Shown here: piece by piece, positions 43,200 through 55,700 of the stretch
How positions within the stretch are numbered: position 1 is the first letter of the stretch
Layout of the letters: each line of letters begins with the position of its first letter
NCBI GenBank assembly: GCA_964400015.1
Contig: CAYNRR010000008.1
Coordinates: forward strand, 1-64,000
Reading direction: 5' to 3'
Source: UBA1234 sp964400015
GTDB lineage: Bacteria > Bacillota > Clostridia > TANB77 > UBA1234
DNA length: 64,000 nt
Notes under the pieces: generated by a model
The model's database searches: none
What the model was told of the DNA's origin: nothing
The model's input: only the letters and a program-made list of their open reading frames with translations
Translations under genes and position numbers: made by a program

Positions 43200-43964
43200 A
43201 TGGAAGAACAAGGCAGTATAGTCTTACAAAAGAAAAATATATTAGCAGTATTTACAATTATTTTTACATTAACATCAATTTTTTATGTGATGGTAAATCA
43301 GCAAAATAGTTCAAAAATAGTAGCTGTTGCAAACGATAATGAAGTGGAAGAAATCGAAAGTGATATTGTATTGATCGAACAAATTGAGTATGCAACTGCA
43401 GAAACTATTGATGAAACTATAGAAGAAATTAGTGAAGAAGAAGAAACACTATTGCTAGCAAATAGAGCAAACAGAATAAATAAGAGTGAAACAGCAGTAT
43501 CAAGAAAAGCTACAAGAGAAGATATTAGAGAAGAAATAACTTCTATCGAAAATGAAGAAGAACAAACAGTTAATAAAGCACAATACATTTCGTATAGAGA
43601 TTTAGCAGAAGACAATCCACCAGCTGAATATAAAGAAGTCATGCAAGCGACTGCAACAGCATATTGCTTATGCAAAAAATGTTGTGGAAAATTGCCATCA
43701 GATCCTAATTATGGATGTACAGCATCAGGAATAAAAATCGTTCCAGGAACAGGAATGAAAGTAATAGCAGTTGATCCTAAAGTAATACCACTAGGAACAA
43801 AAGTATATGTAGATGGATTAAATGGAGCATGGGATTATGGATACGCTATAGCAGCAGACACAGGTAGTGCAATCAAAAACTTAAAAATAGATTTATACAT
43901 GGATACGCATGAAGATGCTTTAAGTTGGGGAAGAAGAAGCGTAAATATATACGTAGTTGAATAA
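43200..43964 (+). CDS. 3D-domain protein (YabE/Rpf-like wall enzyme)
   Basis: A 254-aa membrane-anchored protein with a helix near 15-32, a very acidic extracellular stretch (45-140), and a C-terminal 3D domain (about 145-254). The domain shows ATATAYCLCKKCCG, DPKVIPLGTKVYV, and the three catalytic-type Asp residues in YAIAADTGSAIKNLKIDLYM. It resembles the lytic transglycosylase-like domain of MltA and YabE. YabE lies upstream of rsmA in Bacillus and probably cuts peptidoglycan; here too rsmA follows directly. AAGGAAGGAG precedes the ATG. A CxxC pair near the domain start is unusual. Confidence 0.85.
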   Translation: MEEQGSIVLQKKNILAVFTIIFTLTSIFYVMVNQQNSSKIVAVANDNEVEEIESDIVLIEQIEYATAETIDETIEEISEEEETLLLANRANRINKSETAVSRKATREDIREEITSIENEEEQTVNKAQYISYRDLAEDNPPAEYKEVMQATATAYCLCKKCCGKLPSDPNYGCTASGIKIVPGTGMKVIAVDPKVIPLGTKVYVDGLNGAWDYGYAIAADTGSAIKNLKIDLYMDTHEDALSWGRRSVNIYVVE

Positions 43965-43969
43965 TAGGT

Positions 43970-43998
43970 AACCAGTGGGCGAAACTCACTGGTTTTTT
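43970..43998 (+). terminator. Terminator after the 3D-domain gene
   Basis: AACCAGTG/CACTGGTT stem, a 9-nt loop, and six T. Confidence 0.85.
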
Positions 43999-44057
43999 AT
44001 TTCATGAAATAGTTGCAAGTGCTAACTTTAAAAAGTATAATTAGTGTGAGGTGTAAT

Positions 44058-44885
44058 ATGAACTTACAAACAGAAACAGAGTTTTTATTAAAAAAATATA
44101 ATCTAAAAGCTAATAAAAAGTTAGGACAAAACTTTTTAATAAGCGATGAAATAGTAAATAGAATAATTCAAGAAGCAGATGTTACAGCAGAGGACACAAT
44201 AATTGAAATTGGTCCTGGATTAGGAGCATTAACTGCTAAACTTGCAGAGAATGCAAAAGAAGTATTTGCAATTGAATTAGATGAAAACATGATAAACGTT
44301 TTAACAGAAAGATTTTCGTTGTACCAAAATGTAAAAATAATTCATGGAGATGTACTTAAAGTAAATTTAAGAGAACTAATTTCAGAAAAAACAAATGTAA
44401 AAGTTGTTGCAAATTTACCGTATTACATAACGACGCCAATAGTCATGAAACTACTTGAAGAAAAATTAAATATCGATCAAATAACAGTAATGGTACAGAA
44501 AGAAGTAGGAGAAAGGTTTACAGCCACTCCAAATGGAAAAGAATATGGAGCAATAACAGTTAGCATAAATTATTATGCAGAACCAACAATAGTTATAGAC
44601 GTTCCAAGAAACAATTTTAATCCAGTTCCTGATGTAGATTCTTGCGTAGTAAACTTAAAAATAAAAAAAGAACATATAGCAATAAAAGATGAAAAAACAT
44701 TTTTTAAAGTTATAAAAGCAGCTTTCTCACAAAGAAGAAAAAACATAGGAAACTCGCTAACAGGAATCGGAAAATCAAAACAAGAGATAAAAGAAATGCT
44801 AGACAAACTTGAAATAGATTCAAACTTAAGAGCAGAAAATTTATCTATTGAAACATTTGCACAAATTGCAGATTACATAGCGTAA
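44058..44885 (+). CDS. rsmA: 16S rRNA dimethyladenosine transferase RsmA (KsgA)
   Basis: A 275-aa SAM-dependent enzyme that dimethylates A1518 and A1519 of 16S rRNA. Typical are KKLGQNFLISDEIVNRII, motif I IIEIGPGLGALTAKLAE, the acidic residue in FAIELDENMI, HGDVLKV, and the catalytic NLPYYITTPIVM. The C-terminal helical domain follows. The start is ATG 44058 after GAGGTG; the longer in-frame reading lacks family similarity. Confidence 0.96.
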   Translation: MNLQTETEFLLKKYNLKANKKLGQNFLISDEIVNRIIQEADVTAEDTIIEIGPGLGALTAKLAENAKEVFAIELDENMINVLTERFSLYQNVKIIHGDVLKVNLRELISEKTNVKVVANLPYYITTPIVMKLLEEKLNIDQITVMVQKEVGERFTATPNGKEYGAITVSINYYAEPTIVIDVPRNNFNPVPDVDSCVVNLKIKKEHIAIKDEKTFFKVIKAAFSQRRKNIGNSLTGIGKSKQEIKEMLDKLEIDSNLRAENLSIETFAQIADYIA

Positions 44886-44909
44886 ATTTTTAGAAAGAGG
44901 TACGAATAT

Positions 44910-45872
44910 ATGATCAATACAAATTATGTTGTTTTAATTGCAGACGATGAAAACATATGGGAAACATTATGCAAGCTATTTGAACGTGAAGGAAACAAAT
45001 ATCAAATAACAAAAGTATCATCAGCGACCAAAAATGTTAAAGAAGCAATGCTTACAGTCCCAGACTTAGTAATAATAGATGAAGACTCATTAAAAAACAA
45101 TGATATCAATACATTGATATCACTACTAAGAAAAAAATCAGAGTACGCAATAGCACCGATTGTTTTAATTTCAGAGCAAAGAGAAAAAGTACATAAACTA
45201 GAAATACTAAAAAAGGGAATAGAATTTTATATAAAAAAGCCAATAGATGCAGACTTTTTCTTATTCACAATAAAAAATATTTCAAGACTAATAAGTGCAA
45301 ATAGATGTATAAGTGCATTAACAGGTTTGCCTGGAAATATTCAAATTGAAAACGAATTGAAAAGAAGAATTGCCTCTAAAAAAACTTATGCTGTTCTATA
45401 CATGGACTTAGATAATTTCAAAGCATACAACGATAAGTATGGCTTTACAAACGGTGACGATGTTATAAAATTTACAAGTGATATCATTCAAGATGCAATA
45501 CAAATGTATGGTAAAAAAGGTGACTTTTTAGGTCATATAGGTGGCGACGACTTTGTAGCAGTAGTCGATTATGAAAATGCTAGAAAAATTGCAAAAGCTA
45601 TAGTTGAGCAATTCGATAATGGAATAAAGAGATATTACACAGAGGAAGACGTAGAAAAAGGTTGGATAAAAGTAGCTAACAGAAAAGGCAAACTTGAAAA
45701 ATATCCACTTATGACAATAACAGTAGCAATGATTAGTAACAAATACAAAAAATATACAACAACAATAGAAATAGGTGAAGACGGAGCAAACGTAAAGAAA
45801 AAAGCAAAAACAATTCCAGGAAGTACATTCTTAGAAGACAAAAGAAGAATAACAAAAACAAATGAAAAGTAG
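44910..45872 (+). CDS. Response regulator with GGDEF-type domain (GGDDF)
   Basis: A 320-aa cytoplasmic two-domain protein. The receiver (5-125) has IADDENIWETL and a phosphorylatable Asp in LVIIDEDSL; KKPIDAD supplies the conserved Lys. The GGDEF domain (about 140-290) has ALTGLPGNIQIE, YMDLDNFKAYNDKYGF, and the active-site loop HIGGDDFVAV, with Asp in place of Glu at the fourth position. That substitution may reduce or abolish cyclic-di-GMP synthesis; binding or signalling through GTP is still possible. The end is Lys-rich. It is 24 bp after rsmA and followed at once by a small membrane protein. Confidence 0.85.
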   Translation: MINTNYVVLIADDENIWETLCKLFEREGNKYQITKVSSATKNVKEAMLTVPDLVIIDEDSLKNNDINTLISLLRKKSEYAIAPIVLISEQREKVHKLEILKKGIEFYIKKPIDADFFLFTIKNISRLISANRCISALTGLPGNIQIENELKRRIASKKTYAVLYMDLDNFKAYNDKYGFTNGDDVIKFTSDIIQDAIQMYGKKGDFLGHIGGDDFVAVVDYENARKIAKAIVEQFDNGIKRYYTEEDVEKGWIKVANRKGKLEKYPLMTITVAMISNKYKKYTTTIEIGEDGANVKKKAKTIPGSTFLEDKRRITKTNEK

Positions 45873-45884
45873 GAGGAAATGTTA

Positions 45885-46439
45885 ATGAACAAAAGAAAAA
45901 TAACGGCAATCGTTGGATGTTCAATTGCTTTAGTTTTAATAATCTTATTGATAGTTATAAAAACAAAAACAACTTCGGATATACCTAAAGACGATATAAC
46001 AAATAAAAATGATTTAATAGAAAACAATATACAAGAAGAACAAACAATAAAATACACTAGTCCCAAAGGATACGAAATAGAATACGTTGCAGAAAAAATT
46101 CAGTTAACAATAGAAGATCAAAAAGATAAATATGTGTATATTGCAAGTGAAGATGAAGATAGCGAGAATGAGATTTATTTTGCAGTAACAATACTTGAAA
46201 ACGAAAACAATACAGAAATAAAAAACAACTTAATTGCTACAGCAGATATGACAGGAGATTGCAAAATAACGCAAGCTAATTTAGAAGGCGTATATACAGA
46301 AAAAGAAAACGGAAAGTTAGTTATTCAAAACTTAATATTTGAATTAGACGAAAACAAAATGGTACTTATCGAGATAAGCAAGGAAAAAGAAGAAAACAAT
46401 TATATAAAAAATATGATAAAAACATTTAAAATAAACTAA
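45885..46439 (+). CDS. Single-pass membrane protein, unknown
   Basis: 184 aa. One N-terminal membrane helix (about 6-24) is followed by an extracellular acidic domain with KYTSPKGYEIEYVAEKI and a final amphipathic segment (YIKNMIKTFKIN), reminiscent of small PsbP-like or lipoprotein-type domains. There is no lipobox. The start is ATG 45885, because AGGAGG is then eight bases away; ATG 45879 would be too close. It is in an operon with the response regulator. Confidence 0.7.
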   Translation: MNKRKITAIVGCSIALVLIILLIVIKTKTTSDIPKDDITNKNDLIENNIQEEQTIKYTSPKGYEIEYVAEKIQLTIEDQKDKYVYIASEDEDSENEIYFAVTILENENNTEIKNNLIATADMTGDCKITQANLEGVYTEKENGKLVIQNLIFELDENKMVLIEISKEKEENNYIKNMIKTFKIN

Positions 46440-46454
46440 AACTTGAAATGCTTG

Positions 46455-46497
46455 AATGCCTAGGAAAAGAAAAACATTCCTAGGCATTTTTATTTCC
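46455..46497 (+). terminator. Terminator before right giant gene
   Basis: AATGCCTAGGAA and TTCCTAGGCATT form a perfect 12-bp stem with a 10-nt loop, then TTTTATTT. Confidence 0.92.
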
Positions 46498-46587
46498 TTT
46501 GAAATCATTTTTAATATTTTGAAATATTTGAGAAAAATAAATGTAATAAAAACTTAATAAAACACTTAAAAGATACTTCCGTAAAAG

Positions 46588-46603
46588 GTTTTCACGTGAA
46601 ACA
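46588..46603. other. parS-like site 4, upstream of right giant gene
   Basis: GTTTTCACGTGAAACA carries the central 14 bases of the ParB-binding consensus exactly; only the two outermost left bases differ. It lies 98 bp before the start of the 13.6-kb giant gene. Confidence 0.7.
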
Positions 46604-46700
46604 AAATTCGGAAAATCTAACCACTAGATTCTAATTTATATAAGAGGTATTATGATAGCGAATAGTAGTAGCTATTAGTTTTCAAGGAGGTATCGTACAT

Positions 46701-49700
46701 ATGAGAAAACAAAAAGGTATTTCTATGGTTTCGTTAGTTATAACAATCGTAGTCTTATTCATATTGCTTGGAATAGGTTTTTCGTATTCCAATAATTCAA
46801 TAAAACAAGCTGGTAGAGGAGTGTTTGTCAGAGAACTTTCACTTGTTCAACAAGCAGCTAACGAAAAGAAATTAGATAACCAGATTGAAGGTAGTTCAGA
46901 AGAAATAAAGTTTAAAGGCTTTTATAAAACGAAAATAAAAAATCCTCCTGTAAGTTTTGCGAGCTTTAGTGAAGATGAAATCTATGGATATGTAATAGAC
47001 CTAGAATACGTTCATACAGAAGATGCAGACAGAGGACATGATTACAAACGTTTTGCTAAAGACATAGAAAATAACGTTGTCGAATTCGGAAAAGACGATG
47101 TATATGTATGCGATAAAGACGGAAATGTATTTTATGCAAAAGGTTATCAAACGGATGAAGGAACATACTATTCAAAAAATGAAATAGAAGGACTAGGACC
47201 AGAATTCGTATCGATAGATAAAATAATATCATCAGATGCAAAGAGTGCAATAATAAGAGTCGTAGTAAAGAAAAGCAATAGTGGAGATCTAAGCTTAAAA
47301 GTAGACGATGAAGATGCAACAAAAATAGGAACATCAGATGATGGCACGATGGATACATTTGAAAAAGAAGTGTTTGAAAACAAAACATACAAACTAACAG
47401 CAGCAGAAGAAAAAGATGGAACAATAGGAAAAACAACATCATCAGTAGAAGTAACAGAACTAGACGTAATCACATACGTAATGAAATACGATGCAAACGG
47501 TGGAACAGATGCACCAGCATCACACTTGAAAACAGAAAATATAATAGCAAGATTATCAACGCAAATTCCAAATAGAGATGGCTACACATTTTTAGGATGG
47601 AACGAAAATCCATCAGCAACAATAGCAACATACAAACCAGGTGGTGAGTATGTATTCGATAGAGACATAACATTCTTCGCAGTATGGAAAGAAGGAAAAG
47701 TAAGAACATACAATGTAACATATAATGCAAATGGTGGTACAAATGGACCACTATCACAAGAAAACTTAAGTGGAGATTATACAATATCAAACATAACTCC
47801 AACTAGAGATGGATATGGCTTCTTAGGTTGGAACGAAGATTCAAGAGCAACAACAGCCACATACAATCCAGGCGACACAATCACACTTACAAAAAATTTA
47901 GCATTATATGCAATATGGGCAAAAGGAACATACACAGTAACACTATCAACAAATCCAGAAGGAGCAGGAACAGTAACAGGTAGCACGGCAAAAGTAGATG
48001 GAGTTGAAACATACATATCAACAATAGCAAATCCAGGATACATATTTAAAAATTGGACAGTAAAATCAGGAAGCATAAACTTAAAAAATTCAGCATCAAC
48101 AACAACATCATTCATAATGCCAAAAGAAAATGTAGAAATAGTAGCAAATTATGAAGTTGGAGATTTAACAGTAAAATACAATGCTAATAAAGGAAAAGGT
48201 GCACCATCAGAAGAATCAGCAAAATACGGCGACACAATAATAATAAGTCCTAAAATTCCAACAAGGGCAGGATATGACTTCGTAGGTTGGTCATTAAAAC
48301 AAACAGCAACAGAAGGAACATACTTTGCAGGACAAACATATACAGTAAAAGAAAACGTAACATTTTATGCAATATGGAAAGAAAACATTCCAACATACAC
48401 ATTAACATTCAACTTGAATGGTGGATATGGAAACAAAGCAGGAGAAATAGGAAAATTTGCATCAATAACAAAAGTAAAAGGTGGAAAAATAACAATCCCA
48501 GTAGGTGGTGCAGACGAACCATATAGAAAAGATTATGTATTCAAAGGCTGGGCATTAAATCCAGACTCAAAAGAAGTAGTTTTAAATCCAGGAGACATAT
48601 ATTCAAAAGATGCAGACATAGAAATATATGCAGTATGGAAAGATGAAACACCACCAACATTAGTATTAACACCAAAACAAGAAGAAGGTTCAAGCGAAGT
48701 AAAAATTATAGCAACAGCACATGACGAAGGAAGCCTTGCTGGATATGCTTGGACAAAAACAAACGTAGAACCAACAATATGGGAAACAGAAGAAATAAAA
48801 GGAACAGACCTAACAGTAGAAAAAACAATAAAAGAAAAAGGAGAACACTACTTTTGGGTAAAAGACACAGCAGGAAACGTAGTATCAGAATCAATAAAAG
48901 CATACGAAATAAAATATGATGCAAACGGTGGAACAAATGCACCAGAAACACAATATCAACTAGAAAACGTAGACTTAAGGTTATCAACACAAAAACCAAA
49001 ATTAGAACAATATACATTCTTAGGATGGTCAACATCAGCAGCACCAGGCAATACAGAAAGTGACGTAAACTTTAAAAGTGGAGCAATATTAAATATAAAC
49101 TCAGACATCACACTAAAAGCAGTATGGGGTGAAGCAGGCTTCAAGCTAAGCACGAAAAATGTGACAACACAAATAGATGGACCAAGTGTAACAGTAACAG
49201 TAACAAAAAGTTCATACACAGGAAACATAACAGTATCAAGTGCAGACACAGAAAAAGCTACAGCAACAATAAAAGACAACACAATAACAATAACACCAGG
49301 AACAAAAATCGGTGATGTAGAAATAACAGTAACAGAAGATGCAGAAGGAACAACAGAAAAAATACTAGTAATAGTAAATAGAGGAATAAGAAAAATAACA
49401 TTAGACAAAACAGAAACAGAATTCACATATGGAGACTCAAGTGAAAAAATAGGATTCACATATAACGGAAAATCAACAACATTATCAACACAAACAAGCA
49501 ACTCAGAAGTTGCAACAGCAACAGCAACAGACAAAACACTTACAATAAAACCAAAAAATACAGGAACAGCAACAATAACATTAGTGTTAGCTCAAGACGA
49601 TCAATACTTAGAACAAACAGCAAAAGTAGAAGTAACAATAACAAAGAGAAAAATAATAGTTACACCAGACGCAAATCAAAACAAAGAATATGACGGAACA

Positions 49701-52700
49701 GCGTTAACACCAACAATAACATACACATACACAGGCAACAAAGGAAGCGAAACACCAAAATTCACAGGAGAACTAGCAAGAGAAATAGGAAGTGAAATAG
49801 GGGAATATGTAATAACAATAGGAACATTAGCATTAGCAGACAACGGAGACTTCAAAGCATCAAACTACACATTAGAACTATCAACAACAAAAATATATTT
49901 CACAATAACAGCAAAAAAAATAGCAGTACCATCAGCAATAACACCACAAGAATATGATGGAACAACAAAATACGGTGTAGCAGAAGGCGAATACTATATA
50001 AGAGGTGGAGAATATCAAAAAATAAATGCAGGCAAATACACAGCAACAGTAACACTAAAAGACATCAAAAACTATGTATGGGAAGACACAAACACAACAA
50101 CAGCCAAAAACATAAAATGGGAAATCACCAGATATAATCTATCAAATGCAGATATTACCGTAGAAACAATACCAAATAAAGAATACACAGGAACTGAAAT
50201 AACACCAATTCCAGTAGTAAAAAAAGGCGAAACAACATTAGAAAACGGAAACGATTATACATTAACATACAAAAACAACGTAAATGTAGGAACAGCAACA
50301 ATAACAATAGAAGGAAAAGGCAACTATGAAGGAACATTAACAACAACATTTGAAATAACATCAGCAACAATGCAAGTAGACGCATCAGGATATACAGGAA
50401 TGTATGACAATGCAAATCACTCAATAAAAGTAACACCAATATGGCCAACAGCAGGATACACAATATACTACTCAACAATAGAACTAACGCAAGCAAACTA
50501 CAAAACAGACGGAACAACAACAAATCCAACATACAAAGATGTAGGAACAACAACAGTGTACTACTACATAGTAGCGTCAAACTTCAAAGACTACACAGGA
50601 AACGAAACAATAAAAATAACATCAAAAGATATATCAGGAAACTTAACAATATCAGGAATCGTAGACAAAACATATACAGGTAGTCAAATAACACAAACAA
50701 TAACAGTAAAAGATAATGATCAAAATAGAAACCTAGAAGAAGGAAAAGAATACACAGTAACATATAAAGACAACATAAAAGTAGGAACAGCAACAATAAC
50801 AATAGAAGGAAAAGGCAACTACGCAGGAACAATAACAAAAACATTCAAAATACTAGGAGACACAATCACAATAGCAAAAGACACAGAAGCAGTAGTAGAA
50901 AAGCTAGAAATAACAATAACAAGAACACTAACACCAGGAAAACTACAATACAAAATAAACAATGGAGAATGGAAAGACTACAGAGGACCATTTGAAATAA
51001 CAGAAGACTGTACAATTTATGCACGTTCAATAGATGGAGAAAACATACTAGGAACAAACGAACTACAAATAACAAACATATGTGAGCACGAATACACAGA
51101 AGTAACATGTACAGAAGACTCAGTATGTAAATATTGTGGAAAACTAAACAAAGAAAAACTAGGACATGACTTCACATCAAAAACACCAACAGTAGCATAT
51201 CAATGCACAGCAACAACATGTACAGAAAAAGCAACATACTACTACAAATGTACAAGATGTACAGAAAAAGGAACAGAAACATATGAATATGGCGAAGCAC
51301 TAGGCCATGACTTCACATCAAAAACAGCAACAGCAACATATCTATGTACACCAGCAACATGTACAGAAAAAGCGACATACTACTACAAATGTACAAGATG
51401 TGCCGCAAAAGGGACAGAAACATACGAATACGGAGAACCAGACGGCCACGACTTCACTTCAAAAACACAAACACAAGAATACTGGAAATCAGACGCAACA
51501 TGTACAGTAGCAACAACATACTACTACAAATGTACAAAATGTGAAGCAAAAGGAACAGCAACATACACAGTAGGAAGTCCACTAGGACATGACTTCACAG
51601 AAAAAATAATAAACGACACATACATCTGCACAACAGCAACATGTACAAAACCAGCAACATACTATTACAAATGTTCAAGATGTAACGAAAAAAGCACAGA
51701 AACATATGAATACGGTGAACCACTAGGACATAGTTATGGAGAATATGTAGAAAAACAAGCTGCAACATGTGTAACAGAAGGAATAGAAGAAGCAACATGT
51801 ATAAGATGTGGAACCACAACAACAAGAACAACAGCAACAAATCCAGAAAACCACGAAGGCACAATACAAGAAATAGAAATAACAGCCGCAACATGTACAA
51901 CAACAGGAAGAAAGAAATACGTATGCTCAGCATGTAACGGTATAATAAGATACGAAACAATAGCAGCACTAGGCCACGACTGGGATGCAGAAGAGCCACC
52001 AAGAGAATGTAGAAGATGTGGCTTAAGAGAAGAATACGTAGCACAAGCAATCTACTGCGAATCAGACGGCTCATTAACATTTATAAAGAGTTTAACAGAA
52101 TACCAAGCAGGCGATACATATGATGGAAAAATAGTAACAGTAGTGTATAAGGGGTTTGAGACAGAGGAATATTCGAGTGGAACAGCTGTACCTTGGTATG
52201 AAAATAGAGAAAAAATCACAAGTGTTAGAGTAACAGATAGTATCGAACCAATAAGTACAGCATATTGGTTTAAAAATTTTGAAAATTGTGGATCGTTCGA
52301 TTTAGGAAAGCTTATTACAGACAATGTAATAGATATGAAATATATGTTTAGTCGAGCAGGATATAATGCAGAAAGAGTAGAAATTGCTGGACCACGTTCA
52401 TGGGATACATCAAAAGTAACAGATATGAGTTTCATGTTTGAATATACAGCATGTACTTCTGAGATATTTACTCTAGACTATTTAGATAATTTAGATGTTT
52501 CTAGTGTAACCAATATGCAAGGTATGTTTAATACTACAGCTATTAGCACTACAACATGGAGTATAGGTAACTTAAGTAATTGGAATGTATCGAACGTAAT
52601 AGATATGTCAAGCATGTTTGCATGTGCAGGATATTATTCTACAGTATGGAGCGTTGGTGACTTGAGTGATTGGAACGTATCGAATGTGATAAATATGAGT

Positions 52701-55700
52701 GGTATGTTTGATTGTGCAGGTTATAATACAAAATTATTTAAGATTGGAGACATAGGCAAATGGGATGTGCTAAACGTAACTAATATGTCGAATATGTTTC
52801 ATTGTGCAGGACATAATGCATCTGAATTATGGAGTATAGGAGATTTAAGCAACTGGGATGTATCCAATGTAACTAACATGAAAGAATTGTTTATGGCAGC
52901 AGGTTTTCTAGCTACTAATTGGGACATAGGAGATTTAAGCAACTGGGACGTATCGAGTGTAACTAATATGGACTCAATGTTTACATACATAGGTGGTAAA
53001 TCGAGAGATTTAGATATAGGAAAACTAAATAACTGGAATGTTTCAAATGTAACTAATATGCATGGAATGTTTTGTTATGCTGGTAGTGAAAAAGCCCTTA
53101 CATTTGATATAGGAAATTTAGATGCCTGGAATGTCTCAAACGTAACAGATATGAGTTTGATGTTTGCTGGTGCTGGAAACAGTGCACAAAAATGGAATAT
53201 AGGAGATTTAGGTGCATGGAATACATCGAAGGTTGCAGATATGCGACAAATGTTCTATGTGTGTAGAAATCTAAAAGAACTAAACTTAAGTGGATGGGAT
53301 ACAAGCAATGTAACAACAATGGAAGAAATGTTCTATGGATGTTATAAATTAGAAGAGATTAGCTTAGGCAAAAATTTCAAATTTGTTGGAACAAACGGTT
53401 ACTTACCAGCCCCAAGTAGCACACACATCACAGGAGCAAACGGCTTATGGTACAACAAAGCAACAGGAATTGGCTATGCACCGGAAGATATACCAAATAA
53501 CACAGCAGCAACGTATACAGCATTTCCACCGAAAACAGCACAAGCAATCTACTGCGAATCAGACGGTTCATTAACATTTATAAAAGATACGCCGTATACG
53601 GTTGGTGGAACGTATAATGGAAAAACAATAACAGCAGTGTATACAGGATTTGAAACAGAGGAATATTTTACAGATACAGATATACCTTGGTACGAAAACA
53701 GAAACAACATTACAAGTGTTGTATTTAAAGATAAAATAACTCCTCTTAGAACAGCATATTGGTTCTATAAGTTTGAAAATTGTGCAAATTTTGATGTAAC
53801 TAATTTAGATACTTCTAATGTTAGTTCGATGACTTATATGTTTGGATTAGCAGGTTTTGAATCAAGTAGTACAACATTTAAAATTATTGGAATGGATAGT
53901 TGGAATACAAGTAATGTACAGAGTATGTATAGAATGTTTAGATATGCTGGCACCAAAGCCATAACATTTGATATAGGTGATTTGAGTAACTGGGATACTT
54001 CCTTAGTACATGATATGAGCGGTATGTTTTATAGTACAGCAGATAGAGCGACAACGTTTGACATTGGTGATATAGGTAAATGGGATGTATCAAATGTATG
54101 GGAAATGGACAGTATGTTTAATAATACTGCTGGTGAATGTCAAACGTTTAATATAGGCGATTTAAGTAATTGGAATGTATCAAAAGTAACTACTATGTCA
54201 AACATGTTTAGTAATATTGGTGGTTTTTATTGTACAACATTTGATATTGGTGATATAGGTAAATGGAATGTATCAAGCGTAACAGACATGTCATATATGT
54301 TCTATTCTGTTATATGTAATAAAGGTACAACGTTTAATATAGGCGATTTAAGTAATTGGAATGTGTCAAATGTAACAGATATGTCATATATGTTTGCGGT
54401 TTGTGCTAATAATAAAGCATCTAAATTTAATATAGGCGATTTAAGTAATTGGGATGTATCAAACGTAACTAATATGGCGGGAATGTTTTCTTATTTAGGT
54501 GCTAGTGCCACAACGTTGAGTATAGGAGACTTAAGTAATTGGAAAGTATCAAATGTAACGAATATGCATGGTATGTTTGAATCAGCAGGTCAGAATGCTG
54601 CAACATTTAACATTGGTAATATAGGCAAATGGGATGTATCAAAAGTTACAGATATGTATGGTATGTTTGATTCTACAGCTAATAGTGCCACAACATTTAA
54701 TATAGGAGACTTAAGTAACTGGAATGTGTCAAACGTGACAGATATGGGAAGGATGTTTACTGCTGTTGCAGAAAATGTGACTGAACTTAATATAGGAGAT
54801 TTAGGATCTTGGAATACTTCAAAAGTAACCAATATGTCAGAGATGTTCAGAGGATGTACTAAATTAAAAACACTAAACCTAAGTGGATGGGACACAAGCA
54901 ATGTAACCAAAATGTCAAATATGTTCTATCATTGTTATAACTTACAAGAAGTTACACTAGGTAAAAAATTCAGCTTTGTAGGAACAGATGGCTACTTACC
55001 AGTACCAAGTGGTACATATATTACAGATGCAACTGGTCTATGGTACAACAAGGCAACGAAAGTTGGTTATGCACCAGAAGATATACCAAATAAGACAGCA
55101 GCAACATACGTAGCATATCCTGTAAAAACAGCGCAAGCAATCTACTGTTCATCAGATAATTCATTAACATTTGTAAATAGTACAACACTATATTCAGTAG
55201 GTGGTAAATATAGCAATAAAACAATAACAGCAGTATACACAGGGTTTGAAGATGAAGAATATTCATGGAACAATAATGTACCTTGGTATAACTACAGAGA
55301 AAGTATAAAGAGTGTTACAGTAAAAGATACAATAACACCAAAAAGTACAGCATACTGGTTTGAAGAATTCAAAAACTGTAGTACGTTTACTGTAACAAAT
55401 TTAGACGTATCCAAAGTAAAAAATATGACAAGCATGTTCAGTAATGCAGGTTTAAAATCTACATCATACAAAATAACTGGAATGAATAACTGGGACGTAT
55501 CAAATGTAACAGATATGAGTTATATGTTTGCATATTCACAATCTTGGTCAGCTGATGGAGGTCCACAATGGACATCATTTAATATAGGTGACTTAAGTAA
55601 ATGGAATACAAGCAAAGTTACAGATATGTCAAATATGTTTACAGCATTTGGATCAAAAGTTAAAACTTTAAATCTAAGCACTATCAAATTTAACAGTTGG

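Noticed and set aside
46660..46680. TAGTAGTAG upstream of the giant gene, and a similar run near 43150, as DnaA-trios
   Set aside because: Too short and without adjacent DnaA boxes.
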